Below are positions 19,590-29,600 of a DNA stretch of 52,300 nucleotides, piece after piece (the first letter of the stretch is position 1; each line of letters opens with the position of its first letter). The notes beneath the pieces were generated by a model. It did not search any database, had not been told where the DNA came from, and saw nothing but the letters and a program-made list of their open reading frames with translations. Source of the DNA: Chrysophaeum taylorii (lineage: Eukaryota; Sar; Pelagophyceae; Pelagomonadales; Pelagomonadaceae); assembly GCA_029834535.1 (NCBI GenBank), contig JAQMWT010000449.1, forward strand, positions 1 through 52,300, given 5' to 3'. Both the position numbers and the translations under genes were made by a program.

Positions 19590-20590
19590 TGCACTGCTAG
19601 CGCGATCCGCGTCATAGTCGCGGGTGGCGCCATACTGCCAAGCATCTTCAGAGCTGCTGTCTCTGAAACTTTCTCACCCCATTGCCACGTAGCAGGAAGG
19701 GTCATAATCTTCTGGTGCATTTGCAACGTGAGTGGACGGGTGTTCGAGAAATGGGGTCCTAGGTGGAGCTTATTGCGCGTCACCGTGAAGGCAGGGCCGA
19801 TAGCCGGGCGCGTAGATGAGAATGAGCGGGTGACCACCTGTAAATCCCAACGCTGGCCCAGGCGTAAATTCGGTGGTACCTGTAAATCACGTCCCAGAGT
19901 CGTTGAACGGTGAAATCGCAGTACGTGTCCAAGAGCGAACATTGGGTGCTAAGCAAGTGCGGCGGGCCGCCGCAGCAAGCAATCGTTCTGGTACACGCGA
20001 TAATAACGGCAGTTCCAAGCGAACATTGCAAGCAAGTAGGCGCGTGCACAGCAATTCTGGTGTGATACTATAAAAATCGACAATGCGCGGCACATAAAAT
20101 TGATGCACAAAAGGGATCACTGATGGTTCCTGCTCGAGCGTCCATCGTCCAAGTACATAAGGTGCGTTGCGGAAATGACGCAGGACCCAAGAAGTAATAG
20201 TAGCGCCCTTGCGTGCGTCCCTGTAGTGTAAATTGGCAGTCGACCCATAGATACACGGCGGACTTGCGTGAAAATAAGAGTACTTCCAAAAATCTGAATG
20301 TAAATAGACCACACCAAGTCGTATGTACGACGATGAGATTTCCCCAGCTCGTGCAAAACATATGGAATCTTCGGAAAATTGAGCTCGAAGGTGGCTCGGG
20401 CTTGAGGACAAGCATCTAAAGCCAAGACAATGCGAAATGAACTGCCATATAGCTCATTGCATCGCCGGATACCCAACGTTGATCCTCCAGCGCCAGAAAA
20501 GCAGACGACGACAACGGTGTAGGTGATGGGTATCCAAACCAAGGAGGCATGCTTGGATAGCAGGTCCTTAGCAGTCGCCTCCATCTCCAT
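19590..20590 (-). pseudogene. C5-cytosine DNA methyltransferase domain of element A2
   Basis: Minus-strand 20590 on reads CFSGAGGSTLGIRR (motif I; here Leu where A1 has TAG) and LALDACPQARATFELNFP. After a single-base frame change near 20310 come ASPPCIYGST (PPC at about 20270-20257), GRWTLEQEPSVIPF and LACNVRLELPLLSR. Another break and a short insertion near 19900-20000 follow. The IX/X-like block MLGSMAPPATMTRIALAV (about 19650-19595) lies in the frame that continues into RT. Motif order equals A1. Confidence 0.78.
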
Positions 20591-21680
20591 TTCTGGTGTT
20601 TTTGCTTCACTTCTTCATCTGGAGGTGGCTCAGGAGGAGGTCTGTCACCCAAGACATCCTCCTCGACTTCGTTCTCGTCAACAGCAGCCATGAGAGTTGC
20701 ATGACAAGCGTCCTCAGTGGCCTCTAGCTGCATGTCGACACATCCATGATGCGGCATGATCTCGCCTTCCATCTTACGCTGCAACTGCACAAACCACGCG
20801 CTAACCTCATCCTGGGTCTTGGTGATTTGCCCGGTGAGAGGCGAAACGTGATACGGGTTATACTAGCAGCTCCCTTCTTGATCTGAAGTAGCTCTTCTTC
20901 GTCACGAGGACGCGCTGAACCGGGGTCATTATAATGCTGCGGGATAGGCTCCGGTTGACTTCGCGCTGGCTGATCGTCGGTCAGTGCCGATACAGCGTCT
21001 CCTCTTCGGGCGTAGCGCGTAGCATCCGGAGAGGCTGGCCGTGCCTCTCGAGCATGCGCCCGCGTGGATTCCTCCACCATTCGTCGAAGTCGATCGTTGT
21101 CGATCCGCTGCCGCTCCACTTCTGAGCGTTGTTGTTGCGCGTCGCGGCGGGTGCGCTCGATTTCAAGCAGGACGTGCTCGAGCAGCGACTGGCACATCTC
21201 GAATCGCTCGTTGATGGCCTGCAGAATCTCGGGGTCGGTATCCACTCGAAAATCTGCCGCAGCTCTCGTGTTCGCGGATGGTGGCCTAGGAGGTGCACTC
21301 TCCCCTAGTCCACGCATCGCCGTAGGAACTTTGGGGTCCGCTCGAGATGACTCCGTAGCATTCATCGCACGTTCGTAGGGTCGTGCATACGGGAACGTCG
21401 GCTCACCCGGTCTTGAAGTTGCGTCTGGCGCAACCGTAGCTCCCCCTTCGCCGGCGCGTTGATCCGGAAGGATGACCACACGCTTGGGGGGCTGTCGGGG
21501 CTATCAGATGATCTTGCCTCTCTTCCGATGCCGCTTTCCTCGGCTTCCTGTCGTTGAAAGGGCGTACTGAACGGTGTTCTTCCAATAGACGCAAATGGAG
21601 TCGCTGCACTGAGTCGTTGCAGACGCACCTGTGCGCCTCGAAACCACTACGGTCGTTCTGTCATTGGCCTTTCTGCTCAC
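20591..21680 (-). pseudogene. Gag remnant of element A2 with a 2.6-kb internal deletion
   Basis: The gag start has an early TAG where A1 has CAG (about 21650). The N-terminal region and coiled coil match A1 residues 1-270. Just after the start of the capsid domain (TRITF, QITKTQDEVSAWF, LQRKMEG) the sequence jumps to EIMPHHGCVDMQLEATEDACHATL, which lies at about 10380-10450 in A1. The junction shares GAAGGC with both parental positions in A1 (near 7766 and 10378), suggesting a microhomology deletion. Confidence 0.75.
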
Positions 21681-22127
21681 AACTCACTTGTTGTATTCCT
21701 TCTCGTCGTCAGACGACACTTGCCGGCTGCCGTCTGACTGCGCGCTGGTACCGGTGCTCTGCTGGACTTACGGTAGGATTTGCCTTGCGCGTGAAGGCTG
21801 TGGACGGCGGCCTTCCCGGTGCTGTCGCTCGCCGTCAGGAAGGTGGTCTGCCTCGCGCGAGCTAGGTTAGGGCTTACTTTGTTTTTTTTTTTTTTTGCCT
21901 AGGTAGGTCTTACAGTGCTTTGCCTCGTGGAGTCGTAGTGACTCCGCTCCCCGTTCGATCCGAATCACGTAAAATGAACCCCGCGGCGGTACCCGTGATC
22001 CTCTGGATCTTCACCCACAAATGCGTCGGCTTCGCACTCACTCGACCGTTACGAACCGACTCGCCGCCGAAAAACAAGAGATCGATAGTCCGGTAGTTGA
22101 ACTATCGATTCCCGTTTCTGAGACCAC
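21681..22127 (-). other. Untranslated leader, hairpins and primer site of element A2
   Basis: Homologous to A1 6014-6440 in inverted orientation. It holds the GAGATCGATAGTCC / AACTATCGATTCCC stem (22077-22114) and TCTGAGACCACT next to the LTR. An 18-20 base T run at about 21878-21896 is specific to this copy. Confidence 0.6.
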
Positions 22128-22463
22128 TGTAGTGGTTTTCTCAGACACCCGCCCCTCTTGGCTTGGCCGGACCAGAGGCCTCAACAACTCTTTCTCCCAC
22201 CCCGAACTGCGGGTGAAACCGCCGCGCGCCCGATCTCAGCGTAACACTCACGCCATCACGAAAATCGGTCAATCAAATGAGGGCAATAGCAAGAAGACAG
22301 CAAGAAAGCAATACAAATGCCTGGTGCTTTGGGTTCAGTGGAAGCGCAGGTGAGGATGTCAAGATGACCACCCCCCCAGAATTGCAAGGTCAGTACCAGG
22401 GGAACAATCAGGGTAAGTCAGGTGGCAGGCAGGCAAGTGGGGGGAATGGGCGTTACTGCCACA
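22128..22463 (-). repeat. 5' LTR of element A2
   Basis: Minus strand TGTGGCAGTAACGCCC...CACTACA, 336 bp, diverged from the A1 LTRs by more substitutions than these differ from each other. That agrees with A2 being the older insertion. Confidence 0.82.
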
Positions 22464-23020
22464 CTAACCTGCTTTCATCAGCGCAGGTTCGCTAACCTTT
22501 GATTCCTTACTACTAAACCCCAGTAAGTTCACTTGATCCCAGTAAGTTCAGCTGGTCAGTAAGTTCGCCTAGTCCCAATCTCTAACCCCAGTAAGCAGGC
22601 CTCCAGTATGTCTTTAAATGTCGACTGCTAAGAGGGGGGTATGTCGAAGGCGGTGCAGCCACCGCCCACCTCCGGCAACGGCATTACGCACAGGCGCACT
22701 TCAGGGAGCGCCAAGACGCTTACAGAAACGACGCCAACGGCCCCTACGTCTCTCGGCCGCCGGGCCCCTGGCGGCGCCCGGACGGTTAGGCTAGCGCCTT
22801 GCCGTCCATACTTACGCCTTGCACCCCTTACACCCTCCCACCCCACGCTCATTTCAGCTCGACGCTCTCACCCCCGCCAATCTAAGGTGCTTTGATTAGC
22901 GCACGTTCGCTACCCTTTGAGTATACTCTCCTAAACCCCAGCAAAAAGCTCACCTGGTCCCAGTAACATGACCTGGTCCTGAGTTCACCTAGTCCCAACC
23001 GACGACTATGCTGCGGGAGA
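22464..23020 (-). repeat. Helitron-associated 3' repeat region, left of the giant gene
   Basis: Contains many degenerate copies of CCCAGTAAGTTCACCTGGTC (22505-22600, 22930-23000). Two copies of an inverted-repeat block with GCTTTSATnAGCGCA are at 22466-22489 and 22885-22906. The stretch 22860-23270 recurs at about 39085-39340. Lying downstream of a Helitron helicase end, it looks like the subterminal and 3'-hairpin part of Helitron copies. The GC-rich 22620-22860 shows no convincing gene. Confidence 0.5.
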
Positions 23021-23028
23021 GAGGGCGG

Positions 23029-23316
23029 CTACCCGAGGACCTCGCCGTAGACGATAGTGCGCGTGTAGACGCCGGGAAGGGGCTTATTTTTGTTGCGCAG
23101 CACGTGTGGGGTAGGGTGGAGTCGTCGGCCCAGAAGAGGATATCCGATCGACAGAGAGCCACCACGTATACGCTGGCCGTGGCAGAAGACGGGCTTGGGC
23201 AAGAGGACGCCGACCTTGCGGGGCGTCGGGCCCTGGTTCTTGTTGATCGTTTTGGCCAAGGCCGGCCTTAGGAAGGAAGGGGAAAAAGTGGTTGGGGGAG
23301 GCTCGGCGAAGCACAA
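23029..23316 (-). pseudogene. C-terminal remnant of a Helitron Rep/Pif1-type helicase
   Basis: A minus-strand 95-codon frame contains RPALAKTINKNQGPTPRKVG followed by LLPKPVFCHGQ. This is the RPAFAMTINKxQGQT...VGxxLPxPVFxHGQ region typical of Helitron helicases. Near its end it reads TRTIVYGEVL, like the TxNIVYxEVL terminus of that family. The intervening 'YVALSR' block is lost or scrambled. A second, shorter relative of the same end (LLSRRLHPRAPHVLRN) is at about 39350-39270. Confidence 0.6.
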
Positions 23317-23646
23317 ACGTTTTCCAACGGACCTCTACATTGGGACGAACAGACATATATACGAAATATAGACAAACATCTCCATTTTAGAAGTTATTAA
23401 CGCTATTCTCGTAGTAGTTTGTTCCCATCGTAGTAAAGTTACTTCCAGTCACCATAACAAAATTGACGTTTGACGCCCCAGAATCAAGAGCCGAAAAGAG
23501 GGGGTTCTTGTTTTCCGCCATTTCCGGGCGGGAATGTTAAGAATCCGTTGGAAATACCCGTTAACAGTAGAGATCAATAATAATAAAAGTAATAAGTTCA
23601 CGCTAACCTCTCGCGGCCTGACGCCTCGTTACCACAACAACATGAG
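23317..23646 (+). promoter_or_regulatory. Upstream region of the giant surface-protein gene
   Basis: AT-richer than its surroundings. It holds TATATATACGAAATATA at about 23356-23372 and an AATAATAATAAAAGTAATAAG stretch at 23577-23597, about 50-70 bases before the ATG. The promoter is inferred from position only. No ORF of note. Confidence 0.3.
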
Positions 23647-26600
23647 ATGATGCTGTTGTTTGTGTTGTTCGCCGGCGCGGGCGCCCAACGGTACAATTGC
23701 AGGGATAATCCCGTGTACGACGAGCTCCTGGGCGAGTTCTCCCAGTTTTCCCTCGTGACGGAGTCCGACGCCGAAATCGCCGCGAGCGCTTACGAACCCA
23801 TTGTTGTTGGGGGAACGTTGTCCAGAACTGGTGACAACAGTATCGAAATCGCGACGACAGAATCGACGCGCGAAAGCTTCGTGGTGAACGGGGAGTTGGA
23901 GAACACGGCCTTTCGCAGCGGCCGCAGCTACACCCTGCCGTCGTGGTTTGATTGGGCGGACGTCGAAGCTCTCGCTCTAGAAATAAAAGAGAGCGCAGAT
24001 TCTGTTTTTGTCGTAACGCAGGAGGACGGGGATGTCTGGACTCTGAACGACTTCGGGGCGTCGCAGCCCGACGGCGAGAGTATGTTGGTTGTGTTTCTGG
24101 GGACGGCAGATGTTGTACTCGAAGAATACGAAGGTCGCCAGTTCGGACCTTCGATCATAGCCCCGTACGCCCGAGTCCAGGTGACTGCGGGTCTTGGCTA
24201 CGTGGATGGCTTTGTGGTGTCTGCGACCTTCGACGGCAACGACCAGACCGACGTGGTTCTGCGCGGAAACGGCTTTACGGGCGATCTCGTGTGCGGTCCG
24301 CCCGACCCTACTTCCGCTCCGTCTGGCTCGCCGACCGTGCCGCCTTCCAACCTGCCAACTATCACGGTAGCGCCGACGGGGGTGCCGACGAGGGCACCGA
24401 CGGCGGTGCCGTCGGGGCGGCCGACGGGGCGGCCGACGGGGGTACCGACGGCGGTGCCGACGGCGAGGCCGACGGGGGTACCGACGGCCGCGCCGACGGG
24501 GGTACCGACGGCCGCGCCGACGGCGGTGCCGACGGCGAGGCCGACGGCGGTGCCGACGGCGGTGCCGACGGCGGTGCCGACGGGGCTGCCTACAACCGCT
24601 CCTACCGCGTTCCCGACGGCACCTCCGTCCTCCGAGCCAACATCTCCTCCGTCGCGCGAGCCTACCGCGGTGCCGTCTCGGCGCCCTACGTCGACGCCGA
24701 CGGCTGTGCCGACCTCGGTGCCGACTCGCGCGCCTTCTGCCGAACCGACGGCCGCGCCGACGTTTGCGCCGACCTCGGTGCCGACTGGGCTCCCTGCTAC
24801 TGCACCCACGCCGATACCGACCACCGTGCCGACGTCGGTGCCTACGCGCGCGCCTTCTGCTGGACCAACAGCAGCGCCGAGTCACAACCCGACGTCGGCC
24901 CCAACCCAGGCGCCTTCTGCGAGACCGACTGCGGTCCCGACAACCGAGCCGACATCTTCGCCAACCCAGACGCCGTCTGCGAGACCGACTGCGGTACCGA
25001 CAACCGAACCAACATCGGCGCCAACCCAGGCGCCGTCTGCGAGACCGACTGCGGTACCGACAACCGAGCCGACATCTTCGCCAACCCAGACGCCGTCTGC
25101 GAGACCGACTGCGGTACCGACAACCGAGCCGACATCTTCGCCAACCCAGACGCCGTCTGCGAGACCGACTGCGGTACCGACAACCGAGCCGACATCTTCG
25201 CCAACCCAGACGCCGTCTGCGAGACCGACTGCGGTACCGACAACCGAGCCGACATCTTCGCCAACACCACATCCGACATCTAGTCCCTCGCCAGGTCCGG
25301 CGAGCTCGCCCACGGCGCTACCAACGACAATTCCCTCGCCAGAACCGACGAGCGCGCCGTCGGCGACACCGAGTGCGCCACCCACTCCCCTGCCAACATC
25401 CCTTCCATCGAGTGTTCCTTCTGCCAAACCGACCGAAGCACCCACTTCCTGCCCGAGCCCGGAGCCATCACCAGCTCCCACTGTCACTCCCACCAGTCTA
25501 CCAGCGAGCGCGCCCACGGCGCTGCCGACGAGCAGTCCAACGCCCGGTCCCACGAGTGCACCGTCGGCGGAACCGACCGCGGCGCCCACTGGACCCCCGA
25601 CCGCGGGGCCGACGAGCGTTCCGACTTCGTGCCCGAGTATTGCGCCGACTGCGTCGCCAACCGCGGTGCCGTCACCAGCGCCGACTGTCAATCCATCGGC
25701 TTTGCCAACCAACACGCCCGTGGCGCTGCCGACGAGCACTCCCTCGTCCAGCCCTTCGAGTGCACCATCTCCAGGACCGACGCCTGCACCGACGGTGATA
25801 CCAAGCTCGGCACCGTCCCCAGATCCAACCGCCACTCCCTCGGCTCTACCATCGAGCCAGCCCACGGCGCTGCCGACGAGCACTCCCTCGTCCAGCCCTT
25901 CGAGTGCACCATCTCCAGGACCGACGCCTGCACCGACGGTGATGCCAAGCTCGGCACCGTCCCCAGATCCAACCGCCACTCCCTCGGCTGTACCATCGAG
26001 CCAGCCCACGGCGCTGCCGACGAGCAGGCCTTCCTCCAGCTCGACGAGTGCGCCATCTCCAGAACCGACCGTGTTACCAACTGCCTACCCGACCTCGATG
26101 CCAACTGGTGCCCCATCTTCGGGACCAAGCGCAACGCCGACTGCCTCTCCGAGCTCGGCGCCGTCACCTTCACCGACGGGCACTCCTTCGAGTCTGCCGA
26201 GCACCGAGCCCACGGGTTCGCCAACGAGCATTCCATCGTCCGGACCAACCAGTGCACCATCTCCGGGACCGAGCGCTGCGCCGACTGAATTGCCAACTTC
26301 GGTGCCAACTAACAATCCATCCACGACACCGAGCGCGATGCCGACTGCCTTGCCGAGCTCGGCACCATCGCCGCCTCCGACCCCTAGTCCCTCGTCTAGA
26401 CCAGTGAGCCAGCCCACGGCGCTGCCAACGAGCACTCCGTCCTCCAACCCCACGAGTCTACCGTCGGCGGGACCTAGTGCGGCACCGACTCCCTCCCCGA
26501 CTTCGTTGCCATCGGGTGCTCCATCGTCGCGACCGAGTGCGGCGCCGACAGCGATGCCGACATCCATGCCATCGAGTGCTCCATCTGCAGGACCGAGCGC

Positions 26601-29600
26601 GATGCCGACTGCCTCACCGAGCTCAGTGCCAACGAGCGCTCCCTCTACGAGACCGAGCGCAGTGCCGACTGCCTTGCCGACTTCCACGCCATCGGGTGCT
26701 CCATCTTCAGGACCGACCTCATTGCCGACTGCCTTGCCAAGCTCAATGCCAACAAGCGCGCCGTCTTCAGGACCGAGCGCACTGCCAACTGGCTCGCCGA
26801 GCTCGGCACCATCCCCAGCTCCGACGTCTAGTCCAACTAGTACGCCAGTAAGTGTGCCCACGGCGGTGCCATCAGGTTGTCCATCGTCCAGCCCAACTAG
26901 TGTACCATCCCAAACACCAAGCGCCTTGCCGACATCGTTGCCGAGCTCAGTTCCGACCAGTAGTCCATCTGCGAGACCGAGCGCGATGCCGACAGCCTCG
27001 CCATCTTCAGTGCCAAGCAGTACTCCGTCTGCAGGACCAAGCGCGGCGCCGACCTCCACGCCAAGCGCGGCGCCAAGCGCTGCTCCGACTGCTAGCCCCT
27101 CGAGTTCACCTAGCAGCGCACCCACAGAGCGGCCAACAGGCATTCCCTCTTCTGGCCCAACTAGTGTACCATCATCAATGCCGAGCGCGGCGCCAACAGC
27201 GCTGCCGACTTCGGCACCATCGGGTGCTCCATCTTCAAGACCTACCTCAATGCCGACTGCGTTACCAAGCTCAGTGCCCACAAGTGTGCCATCTTCAGGA
27301 CCGAGCGCACTGCCAACTGGCTCGCCGAGCTCGGCACCATCCCCAGCTCCGACTTCCATTCCCACAAGTACGCCAGTAAGTGTGCCCACGGCGGTGCCAT
27401 CGAGCTGTCCGTCGTCAAGCCCAACTAGTGCACCATCTCAATTACCAAGCGCCTTGCCGACATCCTTGCCGACCTCAGTTCCGACGAGTGATCCAACTGC
27501 GAGACCGAGCTCGATGCCGACAGCCTCACCGTCTTCAGTGCCAAGCAGTACTCCGTCTACAGTACCGAGCGCGGCGCCGACCTCCACGCCAAGCGCTGCG
27601 CCAAGCGCTGTTCCTACAGCTTGTCCCTCGAGTTCACCTAGCAGCGTGCCCACAACGCTGCCAACAGGGATTCCCACTTCTGGCCCGACTAGCGTACCAT
27701 CGTCAAGACCGAGCGCGGCGCCAACAGCGTTGCCCACCTCCACGCCCTCGAGTGCACCATCCTCAATACCTACCGCATTGCCGACTGCGTTGCCAAGCTC
27801 GGTGCCCACAAGTGTGCCGTCTTCAGGACCAAGCGCACTGCCAACTGGCTCGCCGAGCTCGGCACCATCCCCAGCTCCGACTTCTAGTCCTACAAGTACG
27901 CCAGCAAGTTTGCCTACGGCGGTGCCATCGAGCTGTCCATCATCCAACCCAACTAGTGCACCATCTCAAACACCAAGCGCCTTGCCGACATCGTTGCCGA
28001 GCTCAGTTCCGACGAGTAATCCAACTGCGATACCGAGCGCGATGCCAACATCCTCGCCATCTTCAGTGCCGAGCAGTGTTCCGTCTGCAGTACCGAGCGC
28101 GGCGCCGACCTCCACGCCAAGCGCGGTGCCGAGCGCCGTTCCTACTGCTTTCCCCTCGAGTTCACCTAGCAGCGTGCCCACAACGCTGCCAACAGGGATT
28201 CCCACTTCTGGCCCGACTAGCGCACCATCGTCAAGACCGAGCGCGGCGCCAACAGCGTTGCCCACCTCCACGCCCTCGAGTGCACCATCCTCAATACCCA
28301 CCGCATTGCCGACTGCGTTGCCAAGCTCGGTGCCCACAAGTGTGCCATCTTCAGGACCGAGCGCACTGCCGACGAACTCGCCAAGCTCAGCACCATCCCC
28401 AGCTCCGACTTCTAGTCCCACAAGTACGCCAGTAAGTTTGCCTACGGCGGTTCCATCGAGCTGTCCATCATCCAACCCAACTAGTGCACCATCTCAAACA
28501 CCAAGCGCCTTGCCGACATCGTTTCCAAGCTCAGTTCCGACGAGTAATCCAACTGCGATACCGAGCGCGATGCCAACATCCTCGCCATCTTCAGTGCCGA
28601 GCAGTGTTCCGTCTGCAGTACCGAGCGCGGCGCCGACCTCCACGCCAAGCGCGGTGCCGAGCGCCGTTCCTACTGCTTTCCCCTCGAGTTCACCTAGCAG
28701 CGTGCCCACAATGCTGCCAACAGGGACTCCCTCTTCTGGCCCGACTAGCGCACCATCGTCAAGACCGAGCGCGGCGCCAACAGCGTTGCCCACCTCCACG
28801 CCCTCGAGTGCACCATCCTCAATACCTACCGCATTGCCGACTGCGTTGCCAAGCTCGGTGCCCACAAGTGTGCCGTCTTCAGGACCGAGCGCACTGCCAA
28901 CTGGCTCGCCGAGCTCGGCACCATCCCCAGCTCCGACTTCTAGTCCTACAAGTACGCCAGTAAGTCTGCCTACGGCGGTGCCATCGAGCTGTCCATCATC
29001 CAACCCAACTAGTGCACCATCTCAAACACCAAGCGCCTTGCCGACATCGTTGCCGAGCTCAGTTCCGACGAGTAATCCAACTGCGATACCGAGCGCGATG
29101 CCAACATCCTCGCCATCTTCAGTGCCGAGCAGTGTTCCGTCTGCAGTACCGAGCGCGGCGCCGACCTCAACGCCAAGCACTGCGCCAAGCGCTGTTCCTA
29201 CAGCCTGTCCCTCGAGTTCACCTAGCAGCACACCCACAGAGCGGCCAACAGGGATTCCCTCTTCTGGCCCGACTAGCGTACCATCGTCAAGACCGAGCGC
29301 GGCGCCAACAACGTTCCCGACTTCCGCGCCATCGGGTGCTCCATCCTCAATACCCACCGCATTGCCGACTGCGTTGCCAAGCTCGGTGCCCACAAGTGTG
29401 CCATCTTCAGGACCGAGCGCACTGCCGACGAACTCGCCAAGCTCAGCACCATCCCCAGCTCCGACTTCTAGTCCCACAAGTACGCCAGTAAGTTTGCCTA
29501 CGGCGGTGCCATCGAGCTGTCCATCACCCAACCCAACTAGTGCACCATCTCAAACACCAAGCGCCTTGCCGACATCGTTGCCGAGCTCAGTTCCGACGAG

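Larger units (their letters stand above)
15879..22463 (-). mobile_element. Element A2: second family-A methyltransferase retrotransposon, split by A1
   Basis: Read from 22463: 5' LTR, leader, gag fragment, methyltransferase, RT, RNase H, integrase, then interruption by A1 at 15879, with the last part at 5685-5374. About 2.6 kb of gag-protease are deleted. It retains the methyltransferase, showing that the domain belongs to the family and not to one odd copy. A 25-bp tandem duplication is present near 15887-15935. Confidence 0.85.

Noticed and set aside
24901..25264. Regular 60-bp repeats reminiscent of a CRISPR array
   Set aside because: The repeats are contiguous without unique spacers, lie inside a eukaryotic coding stalk, and keep the Pro-every-fourth-codon frame.
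26085..27389. Antisense 434-codon ORF rich in Val-Gly
   Set aside because: It mirrors the 12-base periodicity of the stalk. Similar frames exist in every unit, with no start context, signal or domain.
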